Source: Artocarpus heterophyllus (taxonomy: Eukaryota > Streptophyta > Magnoliopsida > Rosales > Moraceae). Taken from it: a stretch of DNA of 64,000 nt. Location of the stretch: NCBI GenBank assembly GCA_025403435.1, contig CM046345.1, positions 16,658,160-16,722,159 of the forward strand. The letters are read 5' to 3'. The translations under genes were made by a program, and so were the position numbers. The stretch's first letter is position 1. Every line of letters starts with the position of its first letter. Below are positions 47,257 through 58,850 of the stretch, in pieces. A model generated the notes under the pieces. It ran no database searches. It was not told the DNA's origin and saw only the letters and a program-made list of their open reading frames with translations.

Positions 47257-48189
47257 TTATCCTACAAACACGCAAACTTCCAAACGTGCTTCCAACTTAT
47301 TCGGATCCTTAAACAGGACATGAGTCGGACATCCCCATATGCGAATATGGTTTAAGGATGTCTTCCTATCCGTCCACAACTCGTGAGGAGTTTTAGGGAC
47401 TAATTTTGAAGGCACATTGTTCAAAAGATAACATGCGGTTTGTAGTGCATATCTCCAAAAGGATAAAGGCAATGATGAATAACTCATCATGGACTTGACC
47501 ATGTCCAACAAAATCCTATTTCTTTTCTCCGCTACGCCATTCTGCTGCGGAGTGTCCGGCGTAGTCAAATGAGAAAAAATCTCATTCTCTAATAAGTGTC
47601 CCAAGAACTCATCAGAAAGGTATTCTCCACCTCGATCGGATTGAAGTGTCTTTATGGGTCTACTGAATTACTTTTCCACTTCAGTCTGAAACTCCCTGAA
47701 CTTGTCAAAAGTTTCGTTTTTGTGGTGCATCAGGTACACATACCCATACGTTGAGTAATCATCAATAAAAGTGCCAAAGTACTCATACCCTCATCGTGCC
47801 TGGATGTTCATCGGTCCGCAAACATCACTATGCACAAGTTCTAGAACCCCTTCGGCCCTATTGCCTTTAGACTCGAATGGTCTTTTGGTCATTTTACCCT
47901 CCAAACAAGATTCACATTGAGGTATAGATTCTATCTTTAAGTGACTTAAAAGTCCATCCCTTACCAGCCTTTGAACCCTATTCAGGTTAATATGACCAAG
48001 GCATAAATGCCAAAGATAAGTCTTATTAGAGTGAGAAGTTTTAGGTCTTTTAGAGTTTTTATCATTTATCTTAGCATTAAGCGATAAGTCCATCTTAGGT
48101 TTGATAAAATATAGATTATTTTGCATCCATCCAGAACAAATAAAAGATTTGTTTTTATGAATCACCACTTTATTATTAAAAGATGCCAA
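47257..48189 (-). pseudogene. copia GAG-pre-integrase and integrase, broken
   Basis: The 48189-47791 frame has LWHLCLGHINLNRVQRLV, CESCLEGKMTKRPF (HHCC) and ELVHSDVCGPM with the first catalytic Asp. After frameshifts, 47604-47257 has TPDTPQQNGVAEKRNR with the catalytic Glu, ALQTACYLLNNVPSK and the WGCPTHVLFKD segment. The middle Asp region, 47605-47790, is not open. Confidence 0.88.
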
Positions 48190-48258
48190 ATAGGAGTCTT
48201 TAAATAAACAAGCTACAGAAATTAAATTCCTTTTAAATTTAGGAACATAAAAACAATC

Positions 48259-49282
48259 TCACAAAATTAAATTCCTATAATTATCAAAATAAAGATGGAC
48301 GTCTCCCACTGCTTCCGCTGAGACCAAGGATCCATTGCCCATCCGAAGCATGAAGTCTTCATGAAGTAGACTTCTTGTTTCTTTGAACCCTTGTAGAGAA
48401 ACACAAACATGATTAGTTGCACCAGAATCTATGACCCAAATGTCACTGGACTCCCCAACTAAAAAAGTTTCTAAATACAGAAGATCACACTTACCTCCTT
48501 TAGAAAGGAAGTCCTTGCAATGCTTTTTTATATGCCCGACCTTCCCATAGAAGACTTGTTGTTGCTCTGGTGTTAGCAGGAATAGAAGACTTCCCGTTCT
48601 TGGCTTGTTGTTTCTTTCCATTCCTAGAGTTGGGATTGGAACCAGAAGCAGTTGCCAAGTTGGCCTCACCACCCACAAGAGACTCCCTGATCAGCAGTTC
48701 GAACTCTTGTAACTGTTTCATTAATTCTGTTAAGGTCATATCCCGTCTATTGCTTAAATTAAAAATAGCTCTAAACAGAATAAATTCCTTTGACAGAGTC
48801 TCAAAGACCATAGTCATCTGAGTTTCAGCATCGATGTCGACTCCATTAGTTTGAGCCTCAACGAGGTAACCCATGACCAACATCATATGCTCCTTTACAG
48901 ATGTCCCCGGCCTCTGTTTATAGTTTAAGAGTTTTCAAAGTGCTCCTTGCCGCTTTGTTATGGCCTGGCCTCCAAACATGTCTTCAAGATTATCCAAGAT
49001 CTGCTTCGCAGTCTCATAATCCTGATGTTGAGCTTGTGGCACTTTATTCATGCTAGCCATAACATAATAGCGGGCCTGATCATTAGTATCTTTTCAGCGA
49101 TCGTACACTTGGAATTGCTCATTAGTTGAGTCTTCTGTAGGTTCGGGAGGACAAGGGGTTGTCAGCACATATTTCAGTTTCTCAAAGGAGAGGACGATAT
49201 CTAGGTTCCGTTTCCAATCATTATAATTCTCACCAGTTAATAGGTTTTTGTCAAGTATCAAAGATAAAGCATTTTTAGACAT
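48259..49282 (-). pseudogene. copia gag and protease, broken
   Basis: The likely start is ATG at 49282 (MSKNALSLILDKNLLTGENY). NDWKRNLDIVL and KLKYVLTTPCP follow and are typical of copia gag. The 48886-48500 frame continues with MTMVFETLSKEF and LTELMKQLQEFE. Near 48540 a zinc knuckle is partly preserved (KVGHIKKHC), and WVIDSGATNHVC is the protease active site. At least two frame breaks separate these pieces. Confidence 0.85.
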
Positions 49283-49306
49283 TTTTAATCTACAATAAAG
49301 AATCAT

Positions 49307-50961
49307 ACACTAAACATGAGCAAACATATCATAATAATTTAGTAAGATAACACAATCATGTAAAAAACATAGAAATGTGTTTATGTGTCAAAACCTTGAA
49401 AATATCACAACCTTATAACGATAATTCCTAACTCATAATTCAACAAGCTCTGAGGGGAGTCATGCCAAACTCAATTAGGAACACAAATCCCCTCTTGATT
49501 AATATATGTCATCCATGACCCATATGATCCAACATATATTAATAATCGTTTCTTTGGCCATCAATTTTATTAACAGAGCTCCTAGGGGAGGTTAACAATA
49601 AAATTAATGTGAATGTATAACCATCGCTTCAATATTTTATCCATGATTTATAATCACCAACTAGGGCTGTGCAGCCATAAATCATGCTAAAATACCTTAT
49701 CCTCTCAAAGATCTAATCTGGTACATGATAGAAATCTCTTCCTAGGGGTCGGGACCACCATGTTCTTCTTATGGACTAACAATGGAGGCCATAGGTCCTT
49801 TTTTCAAAAACCTTCTCCCACTCAATCTTTTGAAATCAAGGTTTTATTTTAAGAACATGCATGAACAATTTTAATATGAGCGGCACTCCCTATTCTATAT
49901 GACATGTTATCAATATATATGACAAATTATATTATAATGCAGACAAGCAAAGCTATCAAGCAAAGCTACAAGAAAAATAATAAATAACTATAATATTATG
50001 GTTCCACCCTAGAGAATAGAAAACTAAGATTACAAGATAATAATTGAAACATTTATCGATTCTTCATCCTTGAATCCTTAAGTTCCTTCTTCATGTAATG
50101 CCCATCCTCAAGTCTTCAATCTCGTATGAACCGAATACTTCATATTTCCAGTCATATCCAAATTTAATGTTTCTCAGAATTGTCCCAAAAATAAAAAAAA
50201 CTACACTGAAAAGACTATACATTTTCTGAAAAATTTCTAGCTCTCGGTTGGCAGGCCGATCTGGGCCAGTCATGCCCCATCGGCCTACTGAACAGGAAGA
50301 TCGGCTTGCCGACTCATGAAAGATCAGCCTACCGAACTACAAGTTTGGCCTGCCGCTAGAGCCTCTGATTTCTGCCCCGTTGACAGCCTGCCGAACCTCA
50401 TATCTGGCCTGTCGATCTACGACCATCGGCCAACCAAACTGGAAGGTTCGGCATGCCGACCGAGCAGAAATCTCCCATTCCAGAAAATACAATTTTTAAT
50501 ATAATCCATCAATTTTATTTTTAACAATTCAAAAACATAAAATTAGAGACTCAGGAAATAGTAGGGTGCGCCATCATCCATCTTCTAGATCCGCTTCTAG
50601 ATCCGTCTTCAACGAATAATTATTTAATTACAAAATTCTTACAAATTTAAAATCAAATAATAATTCATAGACGGAGATGATAGTCCGCCATCTAATTACA
50701 TGAAAAACCTAGATACATATTCTAACCTCTAAGGAACCATAACCAGCATAAATTTATTAATTAATAAATAATTAAATAACAATTTAATCAACCATAATTA
50801 ATGAATAAACATTCACCATATAATCCATGACAACATAAAATTATATAGAAACCCAGAGTGCCAACTCTCTATAAAATTAAATTCAAGCATAAGAGAGATT
50901 AAGATAACAAAAATTATATATATAACATGATCACAAATTCGTAAATTTATATAAGAACTAT
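49307..50961 (-). other. long internal leader of the copia element
   Basis: About 1.65 kb lies between PBS and gag without a gag-like frame. It holds a strong palindrome cluster at 50245-50462. The frame at 50091-50273 overlaps that cluster and is not a gene. Confidence 0.6.
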
Positions 50962-50974
50962 GGCTCTGATACCA
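50962..50974 (-). other. primer-binding site for initiator tRNA-Met (copia element)
   Basis: The minus strand reads TGGTATCAGAGCC, two bases inside the 5' LTR end. Confidence 0.9.
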
Positions 50975-50976
50975 AT

Positions 50977-53181
50977 TGTTGGAAAAATAGTACGCAGCGG
51001 AATTTTAAAAATTTTATATCAGAGTATTTTTCAAAACACAAGTTTGACATGCTATATGCATAAATTAACCAGATCTTACTAACATTTGTATGCCGAAGAA
51101 CTCCTGCAATTTGTGAAGAGAAGTAACGTTCCAAAAGAGCCTCAACCAACTTGTCTTCTTTGCTATTCTCTATCCACGATCGGAGTGAGTGTGGGTTCAC
51201 ACGTATAGCTCTTCCACGAGGTGACTCTCCTTCCAACCAATCGAGAGAACCCAAAGCTAGTGTTCGTGATTTGTGAACAAGAGCTCTCAAGGAGTTTTCA
51301 GATTCTCACTAGCAGGGTATTACTCTTAATCTCTCAACTGATCTTAGTAACTCTTAAGACTTACTCCCCATTATAGAGGTTGGGTCTAGAGTCAGTCTTT
51401 ATTAGATTAGGTCTCAAAAATTTGAATCAGAATCAAAATCGGATCAATATCTGATAAGATCTATGTAAAAACATGTGATCATATCCCTCGCTCATTGGCA
51501 TACCAATCAGGATTATCGGCAGGCTGAACAGCCCCTATCGACAAGCCAAATATGGGTCTAGAGTCAGTCCTTATCAGATTAGGTCTCAAAAATTTGAATC
51601 AGAATCAAAGTCGGATCAATATCTGATAAGATCCGCGTAAAACATGTGATCATATCCCTCGCTCATCGGCAAACCAATCAAGATTATCAGTAGGCCGAAC
51701 AACCCCCATCGGCAAGCCAAACATGAGGATTGGCATGTCAAATTGTCGGTTAAAATCTCAACGAATCTTTTATTTTCCGCCCGAGATTCTATAAGATAAA
51801 GTCTCAGTTTTAATTCAAATAACCGAATAGGAAAGTTATCTGATTAAAACAACTTTATCTAGATAATCTATAGGAAAATAAATGAATTCCTAATAATTTT
51901 ACAAGTTTATCTTGATTTAATTTATTCAAAATTAAATCAACCGATAAATAGACAAGAATTATTCAATCCCAATAATTCAACAAGTTTATCTTGAATTAAT
52001 TTTTTATCACAAAATTAATCCAACCGATAAACAGATATGAATTATTTGATTCTAACAAATTTCAACCAATCTAATAAATCTAACATAAGTCATCAATTAT
52101 TGAAAAAGCACGCCGTATCGTTACAGGATTTTGTGAGCTAGCAGAGGGGACCAAATGGACCTATATAGTTCAAGCTCCCGATAATTATAAAACCCAATAT
52201 CCCAGATATACATTTCATAATTATCAACTCCAACGTTACTTCACTAAAAGCTTGGAGCTGCACTCTCGAACTACATAGAATTACGAAGCCTGTATAGCTA
52301 AGTCTCTATGACATATCATAGTGTATCGTATCCCTATAGGATTATCCATAATCAGCTTAAGGATAAGTTCTGTCTTACCTTCCCGATTATTTTTATCTTA
52401 CGTTCCATTATCTCACCATCAGAAAACTTACCATCCAAAGACAGTATACCATTTGGTTACACCTATGTATCCAAATGGTTGAGCGCTCTAGTTTTCAAAT
52501 TACAGGATAACACATATAAGAGGATATCTCTACTCCTAAAGAGGAGTTATGGATTACATATCTATGAATAACAAGTCTACGTTATCAAGAGTCATGCCTC
52601 CAACGTACCAGCATGCATACCACTATTAAGATGTGAGTGTCACCCTTTGGTATATCAAAAGACAAAAGTCAAGATAACGAGCCTACTATTCATCTCAGGA
52701 TTAATATACAATACAAATGATTGTCTAAAGTGAATCGATTTGCCAAGATAGAATCATTAATCCAAATCAATTCATTTTCTGTCCTGATCCAACACATCGT
52801 CACCTATGACAACGTACCAATGTTTCTATTCACGGAGTCCACCTCCGATGGTCAAGACAAACCATCTCTCAATAAGGATATAGACAACATAACAATCTTT
52901 ACACAAATAAAGCGCCCAACTTTATTCTTTCGATTGCGGATATTGTGATTTAGACCGTCACCTTAAGAATCGTATCTTCCGTATAATCTGTCCATCATAT
53001 GCCCAATTCTTAAAGGTTTAGACTGACAGTCTCAGACTGTTGTTTGCTTAACATACATTCAACAAATATAAATGTAAAGAGGACAAGATTTGGTATATAA
53101 ATAATGAATAAATTCTTTATTGATAAAAATGTCTCCAAAAACATATTACATTTTTACTCCTTAGGGCATACATGTCTAACA
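50977..53181 (-). repeat. 5' LTR of the copia element (2205 bp), with an internal duplication
   Basis: It has the same ends as the 3' LTR. A direct duplication with a period of about 172 bases starts at 51382 and 51554 (both GGGTCTAGAGTCAGTC) and explains most of the length difference. The duplicated part includes a palindrome cluster (51493-51750). The frames at 50958-51290, 52308-52571 and 52721-52948 are LTR sequence. Confidence 0.88.
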
Positions 53182-53841
53182 TATCAATGACTCCTAAAAA
53201 GGAGCTATGGATTCTGTATCCCTGAATAACAAGTATACACTATCAAGAGTTATGTCTCTAATATACCAGTATGCGTACTATCATAGAATGTAGATGCCAC
53301 CCTTTGGTACTGAAATGACATAAGTCATGACAATAAGCCCATTATTCGTCTCAGGATTAAGATACAACAGATATGATTGTCTAAAGTGAATTTATTTGCC
53401 GATACAAAATTATTAATCTAAATCAATTTCACTTTATGTCTCAATCCAATACATCGTCACTTATGACAATGCACCAATGTTTCTATTCACGGAGTCTAAC
53501 TCCGATGGCCAAGACAAACTATCTCCCGTTAGGGATATAGACATCATAACAATCTTTGCATTAATAAAGTGCCAAACTTTATTCCCTTGATTGTAGATCT
53601 TATGATTTAGACCGTCACCTTTAGAATCATGTCTTCCACATAATCTATCCATCATATGCCTGATTCTAAAAGTTTAGACTGATAGTCTCAGACTTTTGTT
53701 TGCTTATCATACTTCAACAAATATGAATATAAAGAGGACAAGATTTGGTATATGAATAATAAATAAATTCTTTATTGATAAAAATGTCTCCAAAAATATA
53801 TTATATTTTTACTCCTTAGGGCATACATGTCTAATAAGAAC

Positions 53842-54406
53842 AAGACTAAAAGCTTTGAAAAAGCAAACCTCTCCACAAACTGATAGAAAAAAAAATGTTT
53901 TAACGTTGACTTTAATAATATACAAAAAAAAGAGAGACCCAAATAAAGTTTTAGATGGCAAAAAATGGCCACGTTCAATCATAAAATATTCAAGAGTAAC
54001 AGCTTTTTTTTCGATGTTTGTGGAATAAATAGTTCTTTCACATATCTCAAGCTTAACATCAACTTGCATATAAATTCGGCACTAACATAAAGGCTATTGA
54101 AATTTATTAATCATGCAAGAAATTTTTTTGGCAAACAATCAGATGATATGGTTCTAGTAATTGTTGAAGTATATCATTCCCATTCCAAATTGCCCATAAT
54201 TTGGCCTAAAGATAACGAAAAATGATACAAACAACAATGAAAAAGATAGTTTATCCTAGATGTACCATTAGGAACACAAAGACAGAAACTTGAAGCGATC
54301 AAAAGGCCAAGAAACTGTGAGTTGATCTACTTAGCAATGTGAGTTTGACTCATGAATGGAAAGAGCAAGCGAAGCACCGACCTAATGCCAAATATATAAA
54401 AACACA

Positions 54407-54456
<50 letters not shown>

Positions 54457-55210
54457 AAAGAAAGGTACACTCCAGATAGTATTTTTATGACATTGATGAG
54501 AAGGAAATCACACGGAACAGAATGTCTGAAAGTTTGAGCTCATCAACAATTTATACCGAGCAAAAATGTGTTAAAACAGCGTACTGTTCATGTCGATCCG
54601 ATAAATAAAGCTGATTTGAGCCAAATTTGTCTATGATGACTGATGACAATGTCATTTCCTTCTCAACATGCGCCTCCTTGTGTGATATGAAAGTGAAACA
54701 TGGCTTTCTCTTTGGTCAATGATAATACTTAATAGACTAATTAAGTAATTGAACAGTAACCAAAAGGAATTCTTATTTTTATGAGCATGAGAGAGAGTAG
54801 ATACACACACGTGTTATCGCCTACTCGAGAAAAAAAATGCAATCGCCTACTTTATTTTTGCTGCTCGGCGCTCTCTGCATTCATTGTTTAAAGAAAGCAG
54901 AAAAAAAAAAAGAAAAAAAAAAACGAAAGGAAAAGGGAGCACCAAATTCTTCTCCAGCATTAAGCATCAATATTCCGGCAGGAGAAAAAAGGTGAGAAAG
55001 TATTGCTTTTAAAGACTAAACAAAAGAAAAGGTTAAAGAGCCAAACATAAAGTTTCACATAATTTAGGAAGTAACTGAGAAATTAAAAGAGATTAAAGGG
55101 AGGGGGAGAGCTAAAATTTGCAAACTAACCCAATGTCTCTTGACCCTGCTTTTACCACATTTGGTAGCATAAACCCTAGAAAGACTGATGGAAGGAGGGA
55201 GAGTGAGTTA
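53842..55210. other. spacer with a (CATA)n(TA)n microsatellite
   Basis: The microsatellite spans 54404-54456. I recognise no coding domain. The stretch 55118-55205 (frame starting MQTNPMSLDP) lies just before the MITE and may be a coding relic, but it matches nothing I know. Confidence 0.45.
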
Positions 55211-55330
55211 GGGCCCGTTTGGTTGGATATTCGAATCACGGCTCGAATCATTTTGCTACAGTATTTTCTCTTACAAAAATTTAAATCTTCATTCAGATAC
55301 TCTACTTAAATACTCGAACCAAACAGATCG
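55211..55330. mobile_element. Tourist-like (PIF/Harbinger) MITE, 120 bp
   Basis: The ends GGGCCCGTTTGGTT and AACCAAACAGATCG are imperfect inverted repeats of the Tourist type. TTA occurs on both sides (55208-55210 and 55331-55333) as the expected 3-bp target duplication. Confidence 0.8.
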
Positions 55331-55502
55331 TTAGAATAAGGGATCTTTCGGAAAGTTTTTCTTTAGTAGAATTTCGGCAGCGGTGACGTCTTGTGAGACG
55401 TAGAAAGGAGTGCAAGTGACAGGGGAGGCCAGAGAGAGCAAAGGTAGCATCGAGGAAAGAGAAAAATGGGGCTTTCTTTTCTTTTTATGTCATTATATTA
55501 TA

Positions 55503-55534
<32 letters not shown>

Positions 55535-56039
55535 GATTTCATTCAAACAATTATTCTTTTAAGGTGCCTTATTAATATAATCTTTCTATGACATGCCGAA
55601 CTTTTTTTTTTTCTTTTATCAATAAAAAATATGTTGAAGCAAGTTGTATTTTATTCTTTTTTAACTTTTTTTTCGTTCTTGCACTTCTTTTTTTTTTTTT
55701 AACTTAATTTTACTTATTTTCTTTAGTCCAATAAAAGAGTAATTCTACAAGGATCCTACTTGGGAGCTCTGTATCGTGTTGGTGGAACACCTGGGTAGAT
55801 CTAAAGCTGGGACTTACAATTATCCGCCAATTTTTGTTTTCCATTACTGGCTTTTTTTTTTTAATAGTTTTACTGGGTTATTCCCGATGCACTAATTCTT
55901 CCGAGGGCAAACCATGCAAAATGAAAATAAATATTAAAGCATACACCTTTGAAAATTCTCGACCCACGAGCACGGCCCTGCCTAGTTGGCTCCACAGCGC
56001 TCTATGTTCTACCACAATTTAACAATCAATATAAGGTGA
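55331..56039. other. spacer with AT microsatellite and T-rich runs
   Basis: (TA)n lies near 55500-55534. The frame at 55834-56022 has no recognised motif. Confidence 0.45.
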
Positions 56040-58850
56040 TAAATCATAATAGCGTTAAATTATGTTCCACAACTTAATAATCTCTTGCTTGGAGACTAAT
56101 TCACTATCAATAAATTCTCATCCTATAGCGGCTATAACTCCTAGATTCTCAAGGGGGAAGTCCAAATGAAATTACACATAACTTCAATTTCTCAATCGGA
56201 ACAGTCTTTATCAACATATATGCTAGATTCAAACTCTTATGAATTTTGTCAAGTACAGAAACTCCATCCCCCAAAGCCAATCTAATGAAGTGATAACGTT
56301 TTTTGTAGTCGCCTCATCCTATCATGATAAATAGAATTCTTTGGCAAATGAATGGTTGTCACACCCCGGAGTACGGGAGGTGACGTTGCGGATTATTTAG
56401 ATTAATTAAAAGAGAATTTAATTAAAACCAATGGTTTAAGGATCAAATTACGTGAGAAATAAGAAGATTTCCACCACATTTTTATAAAAGAATTTATAAT
56501 ATTAAGCAAGTAATAAAAATTAATAAAGAACCGCGAGTATGGGTTCCACAACCCACAACTTGTACACACACATGGTACTGACAATATCATAAATACAATC
56601 ATAGTCCAGATACAAATAAAACTAAAGTCCTACATACCTTGATTTAAATGATACAAAAATAAATTAATCCTCCTATTACTCCTGAGTTCGGTCCGAAGAA
56701 TCCTCTCCAAACCTAAATGGGAAACCACCTAGAGGGGGGAATTTAAAACAAGTAAAACGTGGGCGAAAGGCTCAGTAGGACTATGTTTTATAAATTAATT
56801 TAATTTAAAGGAACATTTCATTGTTTAGGAGTTACTTAAAAGAAAACTTTAAGTAAATAAGTAAATAAATAAATAAATAAATAGATAATTTGAGTAGAGT
56901 CGTCCTGACACAGAACAGTCTACTCGCACAATCAAAAACACCATGTTTCTTTTACCTAGGCAAACCATAATATCACCACCGTAGTGGCCCAGCTGGGTTT
57001 CGGGACCTGCCCCCAAGGTCGATCGTTACACGACCCGATCTCTGATATGACATCATGCCTATGTGTTTATTATCATTATCATTCAAAACCCAATTACCGA
57101 GTGTTGTCAATTACATTTATTATGTAATTCTTTTCAGATCACGGTATATTAAAATATAACCAATAAATTCATTTTTTTCAAACAACCATTGAAAACATTT
57201 TAATAGAAACCCTTTTCAAAGCCAAATCATTTTGAAATTAGGCTACCAAGGAATAGGGTAGAAGTCCTACCTCAATACTCGTGCCGGTGTCTCACACCGT
57301 AATCCCGGTCCGCTATACGTTAGCTCCGCGGAACCACAAACGATCCTAGATATAAACTAAGTCGATCAATATCTAGTTCGAGACATTCTATGTTACTAAA
57401 CCATTTCATGATGTCCTAGTGTGCCATTTGTATCATTAAAATCATTCTATAAGGTTGGGATTTAAATCAGGGTTCAAAATAGTGAAAACGGGTGAAAATC
57501 ACAAAATTTTCCATGCCTCGGTCGGCCTGCCGGACGCCCTGCTTCGGCCGGCCGAACTGCACAGTTCGGCCGGCCGAACTGCACAGAAGCAAAGTTCGGT
57601 CGGCCGAATACTTCCCAAGGTTCTGCCTACCGGTCGAAAGAACACCGGCCTGCCGATCCTCACTCCGGCCTGCCGAACTGAGAAAATCTAGAAATCCAAG
57701 CCACAGGTTTCTCGATCCCCAAAATTCAAATCTTGATTCTAACCTGTTTTTCTCAAATCCCAGGCATGAAAAACAATCATAGTTGATAGAAAAACATACT
57801 AGAACATGTTTGGACTCATTTAAACAAGATTTAAACTCGAAATCCTCAAAAATCCAAAAATGAGAAAATGAGGAGAAAAATGAAAAATCTTGAATTCAAT
57901 CCGTTTTTCTTCAATCTAAGCTTAGATTCTAGTTGTTCTAAGTTCATTTAACTCAAATCCACGGTTTTCTAAGCTTAAACAACCCTAGATTTCAAAAATG
58001 CATAAAATTGAAAATTTTTGTAAAAAGTTTAGAAATTTCAAATCTAACCTCGAACCGAAGCTTCAATCCACGTTCTCGGTTTCCGAATCACGTCCTCGAG
58101 CTTCCTCCTTGCTAACCCGAAGCTTGGACTCGAATTTGGTTTCAAAATTTTTGAGAGAGATAGAGAGAGAGAGAGAGATTACCGAGAGATATTAAGAGGA
58201 AGAGAGAGAGAGAGGCTGCGTGAGAGTGAGGAGAGAGAGAGAGAAGAAGGAAATAAATAGAGAAAATCGGTGGGCGGTTTTATTGTGCAAAAACCATGTA
58301 CCGCCCACGGTTTTGTAAAACGGAGTATTTTTAACATTTTACAAATTGTTGTGTTTTAAAACTCAAAACATCATTTTAAAACAATAATAAATCATTTGGA
58401 TCCATCAAATTAACAAAACAACCAAAAATTCAAAATCCAACCAAATAATCAAATAAATGTTAAAACGTTAATTATGGCACACTAATTCATCATTTACATC
58501 GCATTAACATTAAATAAATTTTGGGGTGTTACAATGGTACTTTGACTGTCACAATGCAATATACTATTTTTTTGCTTATGACCCAGTTCCTCTAAAAAGG
58601 ATTGCAACCAAATCATCTCCTTATTTGCTTCAGTCACAACAAAATACTCTGTTCAATAGTTGAAAGAACAACTATGTTCTGCAGCTTTGAAACCTAACTG
58701 ACTGCCTTGCCACCCAATGTATATACATATCTAGTAGTACTATTTTTTGCCATTGATATCTCTAGCCATATCAGCATCCATATAACCGTGTAGTCCTAAG
58801 TCAATTAAGGAACCAAACCGACCTTGGAGAAGAAGCTATCATAAATCTAT
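56040..58850 (-). pseudogene. Ty1/copia RNase H relic, split by a solo LTR
   Basis: On the minus strand, 58850-58534 reads GYMDADMARDINGKK-type text, then TEANKEMIWLQSFLEELG and LHCDSQST. The domain resumes past the solo LTR at 56356 with LPKNSIYHDRM, in frame across the insertion once one target copy is discounted. Stops and frameshifts occur on both sides. The LTRs of this older element were not identified. Confidence 0.75.
56357..58533. mobile_element. solo LTR, 2177 bp, gypsy-type termini
   Basis: The plus strand starts TGTCACACCCCGGAG and ends GGGGTGTTACA. ATGGT flanks it on both sides (56352-56356 and 58534-58538), and no PBS or polypurine tract adjoins, so it is solo. Orientation is uncertain because both ends begin TGT...CACC on their own strand. 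It contains the strongest palindrome cluster (57519-57681) and a GA-repeat at 58152-58250. Confidence 0.9.

Larger units (their letters stand above)
43316..53181 (-). mobile_element. full-length Ty1/copia retrotransposon (9.87 kb)
   Basis: LTRs of 2.0 and 2.2 kb, PBS, gag, protease, integrase, RT, RNase H and a polypurine tract occur in copia order on the minus strand. The target duplication is TATCA at 43311-43315 and 53182-53186. It inserted into an older LTR of its own family, in the same orientation. Coding regions are broken by stops and frameshifts, so the copy is defective. Confidence 0.92.
41203..53836 (-). mobile_element. old solo copia LTR, interrupted by a hAT element and by a younger copia element of the same family
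   Basis: The parts 41203-41353, 42189-43315 and 53182-53836 together make one LTR of the same family as those at 43316 and 50977. The outer flanks are AGAAC at 41198-41202 and AGAAC at 53837-53841, a 5-bp target duplication. The end near 41203 has lost about 20 bases compared with the young LTRs. It was already a solo LTR, or became one, around the later insertions. Confidence 0.82.
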
